DNA of 64,000 nt, from NCBI RefSeq assembly GCF_030269365.1, contig NZ_BSTF01000004.1, forward strand, positions 527,535 through 591,534, written 5' to 3'. Position numbers and translations under genes: made by a program. The stretch is from Lentzea sp. NBRC 102530 (GTDB lineage Bacteria; Actinomycetota; Actinomycetes; Mycobacteriales; Pseudonocardiaceae). This document shows, piece after piece, positions 50,799-59,785 of this stretch (position 1 is the first letter of the stretch; every line of letters starts with the position of its first letter). The notes below the pieces were generated by a model. The model worked only from the letters and a program-made list of their open reading frames with translations, had not been told where the DNA came from and ran no database searches.

Positions 50799-53547
50799 CA
50801 CGCTGCCGAAAGCACACGACTTCCGCCTCGTCCCCGCCGCGGCCGCGGTCTGGGCGACCGCCGTCGCCGGCCTCTTCCTGAACTGGCAGACAGCCGTGCT
50901 GACCGGCCTGACCGCCGGCGTTCTCGGCCTGACCGCCTGGCGCAGGGCCTGGTGGACCAGGACCTGCGCGATCGCCCTCCTGATCTCCGGCCCGGCCGCC
51001 GCGATCTGGGTGGGCGCGGCGGTCCACCGGGCCGAGACCCACCCGCTGCGCCAGGCCGCTGACGAGGGCCGCAGCACCACCCTCACCGCGGAACTCACCA
51101 CCAGACCGAAGGGAATCCGCGCCGAGGGCTTCGGCGGCACCCAGGCCGGAGTCGGGAACGTCGTGATCAGGGCGACGGCGGACGGCGCCCAGCTGGTGGT
51201 GCTCGCGCCGGCGGACAAGTGGCGGGATCTGTTGCCGGGCCAGGAGGTCACGGTCAGGGGCACGCTCGCCCCGCCCAGGGGCGGTGACCTGGCGTCAGCC
51301 CTGCTGCGGGTGCGCGGGCCGCCGCAGAACGTGCGGCCGCCACCGGTGCACCAGAGCTGGGCCGCGGAACTCCGCGACGGTCTGCGGCAGGCCAGCAAGG
51401 TGCTCGGCGACGAAGAAGCCGGGCTGTTGCCGGCACTCGTGGTGGGCGACACCGAGCAGATGGTGCCGCGCATCGTGGACGAGTTCCGCACGGCCGGGCT
51501 CGCTCACCTGCTCGCGGTGAGCGGGGCGAACCTCGCCATCGTGAGTGGCGCGGTCTACCTGCTCACGCGGCGCCTCGGGCCGCGGCCTGCGGCCGGGGCG
51601 GCGTTCGTGGCGCTGGTCGGGTTCGTGGTGCTGGCCGGGCCGGAGCCGAGCGTGTTGCGGGCGGCGGTCATGGGCGTGGTGGCGTTGCTGGCGTTGGTGC
51701 TCGGCCGGCAGCGGTCGGCGGTGCCGGGGCTGGCGGCGGCGGTGCTCGTCCTGGTGCTGCACGATCCGGCGCTGGGTGGTGAGCCGGGGTTCGCGTTGTC
51801 CGTGGTGGCGACGGCGGCGTTGGTGCTCGTCGCTCCCAGGTGGGCACGGGCGCTCAAGCGGCGTGGTGTGCCGAACGGGCTGGCCGAGGCGATCGTCGTG
51901 CCCACGGCGGCGAGTCTGGCCACGGCACCGCTGGTGGCCGGGCTGTCGGGGCAGGTGAGCCTCGTGTCGGTGGTGGCCAACCTGGTGGCCGGACCGGTCG
52001 TGGCGCCGGCGACGGTGCTCGGGGTGGTGGCGGCGGCCGTCGCGCCGATCAGCAGTGCGGCTGCCGAGGTCGTGACGCACGTCGCCGGGCCCGCGGTGAG
52101 TTGGCTGGTCCTGGTCGGGCGGCAGGCGGCGGCGGTGCCCGGTGCGGCGGTCGGCTGGCCCGACGGCTGGGTCGGCGCCGTGGCGCTGACCGCGGTGACC
52201 GCGGCGGTGGTGTTGTTGCTGCGGTTGAAGAAGACGCGGACGTTGGTCGCCGCGGTGCTCGTCGGCGGGTTCGTGGTGCTGGTGCCCTTGAAGGTGGTGG
52301 CGCCCGTCTGGCCGCCTGCCGGGTGGAAGGTCGTCAGCTGCGACGTGGGCCAGGGCGACGCGCTGGTGCTGGCCACCGACGCGCCGGACACGGCGGTGGT
52401 GGTCGACACCGGGCCCGAACCCGGTGCGGTCGACCGGTGCTTGAAGACGTTGGGAATCAAGAAGATTCCGCTCGTGGTCCTGACACACCTGCACGCGGAC
52501 CACGTCGGTGGCCTGGAGGCCGTGCTCACCGGGCGTGCGGTGGGAGCGGTCGCGGTCGGTCCGCTCAAGGAGCCCGCGTGGGCGTGGCGAGAGGTCGGCA
52601 CGCTCGCCCGCGCTCAGCGCGTGCGAGTCGTCGAGCCGCAGGCGGGGGAACGGTTCTCCTTGCCAGGGCTGGAGATGGAGGTGATGGGACCTCGGAGGCC
52701 GCCGGTCGCCGAGGACGGGAACACGACGGTGAACGACTACTCGCTCGTGCTCAAGGCGCACACGCGAGCGGGCCGGGTGCTGCTCACCGGTGACGTCGAA
52801 CTGGCCGGCCAGGCTGCGTTGCTGGGGGAGCGGGACCTGCGTGCCGAGGTGCTCAAGGTGCCGCACCACGGCTCGCGGTACTCGTCGCCCGCCTTCCTGA
52901 AGGCGGTGCGCCCTCAGGTGGCGCTGGTGAGCGTCGGCGCGGGCAACAGGTACGGGCATCCGAGCGAGCACGTCGTCGACGTGCTGCGGACCGGGGGCGC
53001 GTTGGTGTTGCGCACGGACAAGGACGGCGACCTGGCGGTGTTGCCGGGAAACCGAATCGTACGAAGGAGAAGAGATGGTCTGGGTCAGGTTGTTCAACGC
53101 GCGCTACCCGATCCCCGGTGGCACGCCGGGACTCGCGTGGGCGTTGTGGCAGACGAACTACAAGGCCACACCGTGGCCGCACGACGAGCTGAAGCCCGAT
53201 TTCGGTTACTACATCTGCGAATCACTCGACGACGGCACCCGCGCCGTCACGTACAAGGCGGTGCTGACGCACGTGCTGGCGCCGACGAAGGCAGAGACAC
53301 CGGAGGCGGCGTACGACCTGGCGGCGGACCACGTGTTCGACGACGCCCTGCGCATCGCGCCGGACGTGTGGCACGACTACCACTACAACGCCCTGAAGGC
53401 GGAAGCCCCGTGGCCGCAACAGATCGTGGCGTGGCGAGCAGAGGTGACGCCGGTCGGGCCGCACGTGGTCGAAGGCCTGGACCGGTTCCCGCGCACGGGG
53501 TGGCTCGAGACGGACGCCATCGCCCTGTGAACAACCAGGTTCGGTGA
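50791..53547 (+). CDS. comEC: ComEC DNA-uptake channel with abnormal C-terminal run-on
   Basis: A membrane channel for single-stranded DNA uptake. Residues 20-70 are N-terminal helices, residues 215-490 the multi-helix competence domain (LLAVSGANLAIVSGAVYLL), and residues 510-760 a metallo-beta-lactamase domain with HLHADHVGG and HHGSRYSSPAF. The family normally ends near residue 755 (DLAVLPGN). Here the frame stays open for about 165 more codons that are strongly Arg-rich and overlap the next gene out of frame. The original stop was probably lost, or the tail is not significant. The first 755 residues are certain. Confidence 0.88.
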   Translation: MASTLPKAHDFRLVPAAAAVWATAVAGLFLNWQTAVLTGLTAGVLGLTAWRRAWWTRTCAIALLISGPAAAIWVGAAVHRAETHPLRQAADEGRSTTLTAELTTRPKGIRAEGFGGTQAGVGNVVIRATADGAQLVVLAPADKWRDLLPGQEVTVRGTLAPPRGGDLASALLRVRGPPQNVRPPPVHQSWAAELRDGLRQASKVLGDEEAGLLPALVVGDTEQMVPRIVDEFRTAGLAHLLAVSGANLAIVSGAVYLLTRRLGPRPAAGAAFVALVGFVVLAGPEPSVLRAAVMGVVALLALVLGRQRSAVPGLAAAVLVLVLHDPALGGEPGFALSVVATAALVLVAPRWARALKRRGVPNGLAEAIVVPTAASLATAPLVAGLSGQVSLVSVVANLVAGPVVAPATVLGVVAAAVAPISSAAAEVVTHVAGPAVSWLVLVGRQAAAVPGAAVGWPDGWVGAVALTAVTAAVVLLLRLKKTRTLVAAVLVGGFVVLVPLKVVAPVWPPAGWKVVSCDVGQGDALVLATDAPDTAVVVDTGPEPGAVDRCLKTLGIKKIPLVVLTHLHADHVGGLEAVLTGRAVGAVAVGPLKEPAWAWREVGTLARAQRVRVVEPQAGERFSLPGLEMEVMGPRRPPVAEDGNTTVNDYSLVLKAHTRAGRVLLTGDVELAGQAALLGERDLRAEVLKVPHHGSRYSSPAFLKAVRPQVALVSVGAGNRYGHPSEHVVDVLRTGGALVLRTDKDGDLAVLPGNRIVRRRRDGLGQVVQRALPDPRWHAGTRVGVVADELQGHTVAARRAEARFRLLHLRITRRRHPRRHVQGGADARAGADEGRDTGGGVRPGGGPRVRRRPAHRAGRVARLPLQRPEGGSPVAATDRGVASRGDAGRAARGRRPGPVPAHGVARDGRHRPVNNQVR
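53075..53530 (+). CDS. Hypothetical protein overlapping the comEC 3' end
   Basis: A 151-residue protein that I do not recognise. It has GAAGGAGA five bases before its ATG and looks like a genuine soluble protein: VWVRLFNARYPIPGG, many aromatic residues (WALWQTNY, FGYYICESL, WHDYHYNAL) and mixed helix/strand. Its frame has the normal codon bias, whereas the overlapping comEC frame here does not. That argues this is the true coding frame from 53075 on. It ends just before a bidirectional terminator. Confidence 0.78.
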   Translation: MVWVRLFNARYPIPGGTPGLAWALWQTNYKATPWPHDELKPDFGYYICESLDDGTRAVTYKAVLTHVLAPTKAETPEAAYDLAADHVFDDALRIAPDVWHDYHYNALKAEAPWPQQIVAWRAEVTPVGPHVVEGLDRFPRTGWLETDAIAL

Positions 53548-53552
53548 GCCTT

Positions 53553-53583
53553 GGTGGGTGCCGTCACGGCGACGGCACCCACC
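53553..53583. terminator. Bidirectional terminator between comEC cluster and thrC
   Basis: A perfect 13-bp stem, GGTGGGTGCCGTC with GACGGCACCCACC, and a 5-base loop. It lies between two convergent stop codons. Confidence 0.85.
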
Positions 53584-53593
53584 CCGGTGCTGA

Positions 53594-54850
53594 CTAGCGC
53601 AGGGCGTTGATGACGGCTTCGGCCGACGGCGGGACCGTCGCGCGCGGGCCGATCGTGTCGCCGAGCGCGTCGAGGGTCTTGAGGCCGTCGCCGGTGATGA
53701 GCAGCACGGTCTCGGCGTCGGGGTCGAGCTGGCCCGAGTCGATCAGCTTCTTCGCCGTCGCGACGGTCACGCCGCCGGCGGTCTCGGCGAAGATGCCCTC
53801 GGTGCGGGCGAGCAGCTTGATGCCCTCGACAACCTCTTCGTCGGTGACGTCCTCGATGGCGCCGTTGGTGCGGCGCACCGCGTCGAGCACGTACGGGCCG
53901 TCGGCCGGGGCGCCGATCGCCAGCGAGCGGGCGATGGTGTCCGGGCGGACGGGGCGGATGACGTCGTGGCCCGCCTTGTAGGCGGCGGAGATCGGGGAGC
54001 AGCCGGTGGCCTGCGCGCCGAACACCTTGTAGGGCGAGGCTTCCACGAGGTCGAGCTGGCCGAGTTCGCGGAACGCCTTGTCGACCTTGGTGAGCTGCGA
54101 GCCGGAGGCGATCGGCACGACGATCTGGTCGGGCAGGCGCCAGCCGAGCTGTTCGGCGACCTCGTAGCCGAGCGTCTTCGAGCCTTCCGCGTAGTACGGG
54201 CGGACGTTGACGTTCACGAACGCCCAGTCCTCGTTCTCCGCGGCGAGTTCCTGCGCGAGGCGGTTCACGTCGTCGTAGTTGCCGTCGACGGCGATCAGGT
54301 CGCCTTCGTACACCGCGCTCATGAGGATCTTGGCGCGTTCGAGGTTGGAGGGAACCAGGACCACGGACTTCCAGCCGGCACGGGCGGCGGCCGCGGCGAC
54401 GGCGTTCGCGAGGTTGCCGGTGGAGGGGCAGGCCAGCACCTTGAAGCCGAGTTCGCGGGCGGCGGCGAGCGCCACGCCGACGACGCGGTCCTTGAACGAG
54501 TGGGTGGGGTTGCCGGTGTCGTCCTTCACCCAGACCTTGCGGACTCCCAACGCCTTGGCGAGGTTGTGCGCCTCGACCAGGCGGGTGCCGCCGGGGTCGG
54601 TGTTCGGGTGCTGCTCCACAGTGGACGGAACGGGGAGGAGGCCGCGGTAGCGCCAGATGGACCTGGGGCCGGCCTCGATGTCCTCGCGCCGGATCTTCCC
54701 GAAGTCGTAGGCCACTTCCAGCGGCCCGAAACACTCGAGACAGGCGTACTCAGGAGCGAGAGGGGTTTCGTTTCCGCACTCACGGCACAGCAGCGCGCGG
54801 GCCGGGCCGAGGTCGAACTTGGTGCTCGTGGGCACAGTGACAGCAGTCAT
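53594..54850 (-). CDS. thrC: Threonine synthase
   Basis: Converts phosphohomoserine to threonine using PLP. The 418-residue protein has an N-terminal zinc ribbon (CRECG at C22/C25 and CLECF at C37/C40), the PLP lysine K120 in NPTHSFKDR, and the phosphate-binding Gly loop PSTGNLANA. The ATG at 54848-54850 has AGGAGA upstream. The frame stays open for 32 further codons with no family likeness. It lies between comEC and holA on the opposite strand, a position not seen in mycobacteria. Confidence 0.94.
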   Translation of the reverse strand: MTAVTVPTSTKFDLGPARALLCRECGNETPLAPEYACLECFGPLEVAYDFGKIRREDIEAGPRSIWRYRGLLPVPSTVEQHPNTDPGGTRLVEAHNLAKALGVRKVWVKDDTGNPTHSFKDRVVGVALAAARELGFKVLACPSTGNLANAVAAAAARAGWKSVVLVPSNLERAKILMSAVYEGDLIAVDGNYDDVNRLAQELAAENEDWAFVNVNVRPYYAEGSKTLGYEVAEQLGWRLPDQIVVPIASGSQLTKVDKAFRELGQLDLVEASPYKVFGAQATGCSPISAAYKAGHDVIRPVRPDTIARSLAIGAPADGPYVLDAVRRTNGAIEDVTDEEVVEGIKLLARTEGIFAETAGGVTVATAKKLIDSGQLDPDAETVLLITGDGLKTLDALGDTIGPRATVPPSAEAVINALR

Positions 54851-55094
54851 CGCGAGGTATCTCCTCATCTTTCCCGCGAAATCGAACGGGTCGGAATTGG
54901 CACCGTGATCGTCTGCGCTCAGATGCGTCCACAGGTATGTGCACACAGCGCTGACGCCGGTTGCCGGGGCTTCTTCGGGCCGTTCCCTCTGCCCCTCTGG
55001 ATGAGCGGTGTTCAGTTGTGGTCACCAAGCTACGGCACCAGTCCGTTGCTGAGCCACAGACGTCCACGATCCGGGACGTGGGAGGATGCGGAGC

Positions 55095-56063
55095 GTGAGC
55101 GCACCGGAGTCACTGCACCTCGTCGTCGGCGAGGAGGAGTTGCTGGTCGAACGTGCTGTTCGGGCGACTCTCGAGGCCGCCCGCCAGGTCGACCCGAACG
55201 CCGATCTGACCCGTGTGCAGGTGACTGATCTCACGCCTCCAGAGCTCGCCGAACTGGTGAGTCCGTCGCTGTTCGCGGAGGGGCGCGTGATCGTCCTGCA
55301 GAACGGCCAGGACATCAGCAAGGAGGTCGCCGACACGGTGCTCTCCTACGTCAAGGCACCCGCCGACGGGGTCACGCTCGTCGTCGTGCACACCGGCGGC
55401 GGCCGCAGCAAGGCGGCCAAGGACCTGCCGGGACAGCTGAAGAAGGCCGGTGCGGCGGTCACGGAGTGCGCCAAGGTCACCAAACCGGCCGAGCGCGAGG
55501 CGTTCGTGCGCAACGAGGTGCGGCAGGCGGGCGGCAAGATCGACCCGGAGGCCGTCGCCACGCTCATCGACGCCGTCGGCACGAACCTGCGCGAGCTGGC
55601 CGCGGCCGCGTCGCAGCTCGTGTCCGACACCGACGGCAAGGTGACGGTCGAGGAGATCCGCCGCTACCACCAGGGCAAGGCCGAGGTGACGGGGTTCGCC
55701 GTCGCGGAGAAGGCCGTCGTCGGTGACCGGGCTGGCGCGATGGAGGCGTTGCGCTGGGCGATGCAGCTCGGTGTGCCGCACGTGCTGGTCGCGGACGCGC
55801 TGGCGGACGCGGTGCGCACGGTCGCGCGCGTGTCCGCGGTGGGCCGGGCCGACCCGTTCAGCCTCGCCGGTCCGCTCGGCATGCCGCCGTGGAAGATCAA
55901 GAAGGCGCAGGCGCAGGCCCGCGGCTGGGACCAGTCGGGTCTCGCCGACGCGATGCAGGTGGTCGCGGGGCTCAACGCCGACGTGAAGGGCGTGGCGGCC
56001 GACGCCGACTACGCGCTGGAGCGTGCCGTGCTCCGGATCGTGGCCGCGCACAGCCGCCGCTGA
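55095..56063 (+). CDS. holA: DNA polymerase III subunit delta
   Basis: The clamp-loader wrench that opens the sliding clamp. The 322-residue protein has the AAA+-like N-terminal domain (HLVVGEEELLVERAV), the middle lid (AVATLIDAVGTNLRELAAAASQL) and the C-terminal collar (GMPPWKIKKAQAQARGW). GGAGG (55081-55085) is nine bases from the GTG at 55095. An ATG at 55086 is too close to it. rpsT lies on the opposite strand downstream, as in mycobacteria. Confidence 0.95.
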   Translation: MSAPESLHLVVGEEELLVERAVRATLEAARQVDPNADLTRVQVTDLTPPELAELVSPSLFAEGRVIVLQNGQDISKEVADTVLSYVKAPADGVTLVVVHTGGGRSKAAKDLPGQLKKAGAAVTECAKVTKPAEREAFVRNEVRQAGGKIDPEAVATLIDAVGTNLRELAAAASQLVSDTDGKVTVEEIRRYHQGKAEVTGFAVAEKAVVGDRAGAMEALRWAMQLGVPHVLVADALADAVRTVARVSAVGRADPFSLAGPLGMPPWKIKKAQAQARGWDQSGLADAMQVVAGLNADVKGVAADADYALERAVLRIVAAHSRR

Positions 56064-56072
56064 CCCGGGAGA

Positions 56073-56882
56073 TCACCGCTCGCGCGGGATGCCGATCAGG
56101 TACTGGGCGCCGGTGAAGCCGCGTTCGACGCCGATCGTCCAGGTGAACGTGCCGGTGCCGGTCAGGCCGTCGACCATCCGCCGCAGTTCCGCGCGCCCGT
56201 ACATGCGCAGGAACGACACGACGCTGTCCCAGAACATCATGAACGGCAGCACGGGCACGACGTACGTGAGCGCCAGCCGCAGCAGGTAGCGAGGCAACGG
56301 GTTGCGCTGGAACGGCGCCGCCAGCACCACGGCCAGCGTCAGGAAGAACGGGAAGACCAGCACGTAGAGCCACGACCGTTTGGTGTCCACGACGACGATG
56401 GGCTGCCTGGTGTCGACGGCGTTCTGCAACATGCGGGTGGCCAGCGGCGGCGGGAAGTGGTGGAAGGCGCCGTAGATCGTCCGCGTGCCTTCGACCCGGC
56501 AGTCCGTGGCGTCGACGGGCGTCGGCACGTGGTCGACCGAGCAGCACGGGTCCGGCAGGCGACGCCGGTTGGTCGCGGCGACGCGTTCGAACGCGCGGAC
56601 GTTCGGCACCAGGTCGGTCAGCGTGACCTGGGTGTGGATGCCGTCGGCGTGCAGCCGCCGCTGGATCAACGGCACCGGGCCGCTGGAACCGGCGCAGAGG
56701 TCGACGATCCGGTGGTCCGCGCCCGACCGCAGGGCCAGCGCCAACGGCCGGGCGTACTCGCGGGCGGCGTCCGTCAGCCGGTAGATGGTGGTGATGGACT
56801 CCGTGTGCAGCGTGCGCAACACGGGCGGCGTGCCGTCGAGGTCGTGCAGTTCGACGAAGTCGAGGCGCGGAAGCGATTCCAT
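56073..56882 (-). CDS. Class I SAM-dependent methyltransferase with membrane helices
   Basis: A 269-residue protein that begins as a methyltransferase: motif I is IVDLCAGSSGPVPL (residues about 60-73), the acidic strand TLTDLVP binds the ribose, and IYGAFHHFPP is the motif IV region. After residue 165 two or three strongly hydrophobic helices follow (WLYVLVFPFFLTLAVVL and YLLRLALTYVVPVLPFMMF), then the last strands of the fold. Membrane insertion inside the methyltransferase domain points to a lipid or other membrane substrate. It lies between holA and rpsT. The two neighbouring 3' ends are nine bases apart. Confidence 0.8.
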   Translation of the reverse strand: MESLPRLDFVELHDLDGTPPVLRTLHTESITTIYRLTDAAREYARPLALALRSGADHRIVDLCAGSSGPVPLIQRRLHADGIHTQVTLTDLVPNVRAFERVAATNRRRLPDPCCSVDHVPTPVDATDCRVEGTRTIYGAFHHFPPPLATRMLQNAVDTRQPIVVVDTKRSWLYVLVFPFFLTLAVVLAAPFQRNPLPRYLLRLALTYVVPVLPFMMFWDSVVSFLRMYGRAELRRMVDGLTGTGTFTWTIGVERGFTGAQYLIGIPRER

Positions 56883-56907
56883 GGCCTTACGCCTACACCA
56901 GAAAAGC

Positions 56908-56945
56908 GGAAGGGCCCCACCTCCGCGAGGAGATGGGGCCCTTCC
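56908..56945 (-). terminator. Intrinsic terminator of rpsT
   Basis: Arms GGAAGGGCCCCA and TGGGGCCCTTCC with an inner CTCC/GGAG extension. On the minus strand GCTTTTC follows, a proper T-run. Confidence 0.85.
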
Positions 56946-56975
56946 AGAAGCTCGATGCGAGCTCCGCGAGCGAGA

Positions 56976-57242
56976 TCAGCCCTCGAGGGCGTTCGCGCGC
57001 AGGGCCATCGCCGACTTCTTGTTGGCGGCCTGGTTGGCGTGGATGACGCCCTTGGTGGCGGCCTTGTCGAGCTTGCGGGACGCGTCCTGCAGCAGCTCCA
57101 GGGCCTTCGCCTTGTCGCCGGCCTCGGCAGCCTCACGGAACTTGCGGATGGCCGTCTTCAGGGACGACTTGACCGACTTGTTGCGAAGGCGGGCCTTCTC
57201 GTTGGTCTTGATCCGCTTGAGCTGGGACTTGATGTTCGCCAT
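56976..57242 (-). CDS. rpsT: 30S ribosomal protein S20
   Basis: An 88-residue helical small-subunit protein: [21 protein letters not shown] at the N-terminus and [14 protein letters not shown] at the end are canonical. It is monocistronic, with a strong terminator. The 126 bases upstream contain a 6-7 bp hairpin (ACCGGTC/GACCGG) but no gene. Confidence 0.97.
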   Translation of the reverse strand: MANIKSQLKRIKTNEKARLRNKSVKSSLKTAIRKFREAAEAGDKAKALELLQDASRKLDKAATKGVIHANQAANKKSAMALRANALEG

Positions 57243-57368
57243 GCGACATCACCCTTCTTGTCGAAACCGGGGTTCGTGGCGCGCATTTGTCGGCACCGGT
57301 CACGAGGACCGGCTCTCCTCCACGGCGGAGTGCCGCGCGTTCACGACGACGAAGGATATCAGGCCAGC

Positions 57369-59633
57369 TCAGCGCACCGTGAAGGCGGCCTTCTCGGCAC
57401 CGACCACGGCCTCGTAACCGCCGCGGGCGACCTCACGCCGTCCGTCGCCGTCCACGTCGCCGACGGTCAGCGCGAGCTGCGCGAGCTTGAACGACACCTC
57501 GACCTGCTTCGACTGTCCCGCAGCGAGTTCGACGCGGGTGAACCCCACCAGCCGGGCGTCCGGCGTGAGCACGGGGGAGGCCGGCTGACGCACGTAGACC
57601 GGCACCACGGTGGTGCCCGCACGCGTACCGGTGTTCGCCACCGTGAACTTCACCACGCCGTTCGAACGGTCCACCGACGCCGTCGTCCCCGAGGTCGTGA
57701 ACGACGTGTAGGACAACCCGTGCCCGAACGGGTACAAGGGATCGTATTTCGCCCCTGCCGAGGTGTTCGCGCCCGGCAGCTGGTCGTAGGTCAGCGTCGG
57801 GTCGCCCAGCGCCTTCGGCCACGAGATCGGCAGCTTGCCGCTCGGGTTGACCGCGCCGAACAGCACGTCCGCGATCGCCCGGCCGCCCTCGCTGCCCGGC
57901 AACCAGCCCGCGACCAGCGCGTTCGCGTCGGCCGCCGCCCCCAGCACCTGCGGCCGCGCGGTCAGCAGCACCACGACCACGGGCCTGCCGGTCGCCTGCA
58001 CCGCGTCCACCCACGCCTGCTGCTCCGCGGTCAGGACCGGGTTCTCCGTGTCGGCCGGACCTTCCGCACCGGGCTTCTCGCCGAGGACGACGACGACCGC
58101 GTCCGCACCCGCCGCCTCCGCCACCGCCGCGGCCTGAGTCGGAGCGTGCACCACGGACGCACCGGGAACGGCCTCGCGCACACCGGTCAGCACGGTCGCG
58201 GTCGGCGGCAACGGCGAGTCGTCCGGCACGCCCTGCCACTCGACGGTCCAGCCGCCGAGCTGACGCCGCACGTCGTCAGCGGTCTCGCCGGTCACGACGA
58301 TCTTCTTCGCCGCCGGGGACAACGGCAGCACACCGTCGTTCTTGAGCAGCACCGTGCCCTCGGCCGCCGCCTGACGCGCGAGGTCGCGGTCGACGTTCAC
58401 GACGTTGCCGTCGGCCTTCGCCGGGTCCACGTAGGGCTTCTCGAACAGCCCCAGGTCGAACTTGAGCTTCAGCACCCGCCGCACGGCCTGGTCGATCCGC
58501 CCGCGCGACACCGAGCCGTCCCGCACGTTCGCGAGCAGCAACGAGGTGAACTCGGCCGCGTTCGACGGTTCCATCGCCATGTCCACACCGGCGTTGACGC
58601 TCATCGCGATCGCCGTCTTGTAGTCGGGTGCGACCTTGTGCCGGTCCACCAGGTACCGCATGTCCTGCCAGTCCGAGACCGCGACACCCTTGAACCCCAT
58701 GCGGTCGCGCAGCTGCGTCTGCAGCATGTACTTCGACGCGTGCACCGGCACGCCGTTCAACGACCCGGAGTTGATCATCACGGTCTTCACGCCCGCGTCG
58801 AACTGCGCCTGGAACGACGGCAGCACGAGGTCCTGCAGCTGCCGGATCGGGATCTGCGCCGCCGCGCGGTCGTGCCCGTTCGCCGGCGCCGAGTACCCGG
58901 CGAAGTGCTTCGCCGTCGCGGTCAGCTGCGCCGTGTCGTCCACCCTGGCCTGCTGCCCGCGCACGTTCGCCGCGGCCAGCTGCCCGGACAGGAACGGGTC
59001 CTCGCTGTAGGTCTCGTAGTAACGACCCCACCGTGTGTCGCGCGCGATGTCCGACACCGGCGCGAAGTTCCAGAACACACCGGTGGCGCGCAACGCCTTC
59101 GACGCCGACACACCGATCTTCTCCTGCAACGCCGGGTCCCACGTCGCGCCGAGCCCGATCTGGTGCGGGAACATCGTCGCGGAGATGACGTTGTTGTGGC
59201 CGTGCACGCCATCCGACCCGTAGATGATCGGGATCTTCAACCTGTTGTTCTCCAACGCGTAGCGCTGGATGGCGTTGTTCATCTCGGCCCACGCCTTGGG
59301 GGTGTTGTCGAGCGGCGCGTCACCACCACCGGACAGGATCGACCCGACGTGCGCGTCCGCGAGGACCGCCTTCAGGCACGAGTCGACCAACGGCCCGTTG
59401 ACGTTGTTGCAGTCACCGCGCAGCTTCCCGACGCGGATCTGCGCCATCTGCCCGATCTTCTCCTCGAGCGTCATCCTCCGCAGCAGGTCCTCGACCCGCC
59501 GCTCCGTCGACGCCCGACCGTCCAGGTAGATCTCTCTACCCGCCGCCAGACCACCCGCCGGTGTCAGCGACGCGATCACCACAGCAACGCCCAGCACGCC
59601 GAGTCCGGCGCGCTTGCGGGAGAACAAAGACAA
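57369..59633 (-). CDS. Secreted GH3 beta-glucosidase
   Basis: A 754-residue exported glycosidase. A Sec signal peptide (SRKRAGLGVLGVAVVIASL, cleavage after GLAAG) precedes the GH3 N-terminal barrel, with KHFAGY (substrate site) and the nucleophile Asp in GVAVSDWQDM. The GH3 C-terminal domain (LLKNDGVLPL, WLPGSEGG) and a fibronectin-III-like domain (YPFGHGLSYTSF) complete the family order. The TTG at 59631-59633 has GGAGG five bases upstream, and a second TTG lies six bases further in. It likely hydrolyses cello- or related oligosaccharides. Confidence 0.92.
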   Translation of the reverse strand: MSLFSRKRAGLGVLGVAVVIASLTPAGGLAAGREIYLDGRASTERRVEDLLRRMTLEEKIGQMAQIRVGKLRGDCNNVNGPLVDSCLKAVLADAHVGSILSGGGDAPLDNTPKAWAEMNNAIQRYALENNRLKIPIIYGSDGVHGHNNVISATMFPHQIGLGATWDPALQEKIGVSASKALRATGVFWNFAPVSDIARDTRWGRYYETYSEDPFLSGQLAAANVRGQQARVDDTAQLTATAKHFAGYSAPANGHDRAAAQIPIRQLQDLVLPSFQAQFDAGVKTVMINSGSLNGVPVHASKYMLQTQLRDRMGFKGVAVSDWQDMRYLVDRHKVAPDYKTAIAMSVNAGVDMAMEPSNAAEFTSLLLANVRDGSVSRGRIDQAVRRVLKLKFDLGLFEKPYVDPAKADGNVVNVDRDLARQAAAEGTVLLKNDGVLPLSPAAKKIVVTGETADDVRRQLGGWTVEWQGVPDDSPLPPTATVLTGVREAVPGASVVHAPTQAAAVAEAAGADAVVVVLGEKPGAEGPADTENPVLTAEQQAWVDAVQATGRPVVVVLLTARPQVLGAAADANALVAGWLPGSEGGRAIADVLFGAVNPSGKLPISWPKALGDPTLTYDQLPGANTSAGAKYDPLYPFGHGLSYTSFTTSGTTASVDRSNGVVKFTVANTGTRAGTTVVPVYVRQPASPVLTPDARLVGFTRVELAAGQSKQVEVSFKLAQLALTVGDVDGDGRREVARGGYEAVVGAEKAAFTVR

Positions 59634-59696
59634 GACTCCTCCACGTTCCCGGTGCGCCCGCCGGACACCATCGCGTAGGGGGAGACGGACGAAACA

Positions 59697-59742
59697 CCTC
59701 CGAACGGAGGAACTCGATGACAGCGTTTTCATGCAGGTGAAA
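59697..59742. promoter_or_regulatory. Two inverted repeats between GH3 and PIG-L genes
   Basis: CCTCCGAACGGAGG (59697-59710) is a near-perfect inverted repeat. TTTCA-N6-TGAAA (59727-59742) is perfect and extends partly outward (CGT/ACG). Either could be a regulator site for the GH3 gene. Confidence 0.45.
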
Positions 59743-59785
59743 CGCCTGATCAGCCACCCCCGCCGAAAGGAGGAAAAATGGCGGG

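Noticed and set aside
54851..55094. Riboswitch or attenuator before thrC
   Set aside because: No leader peptide rich in Thr/Ile codons and no known aptamer core were seen.
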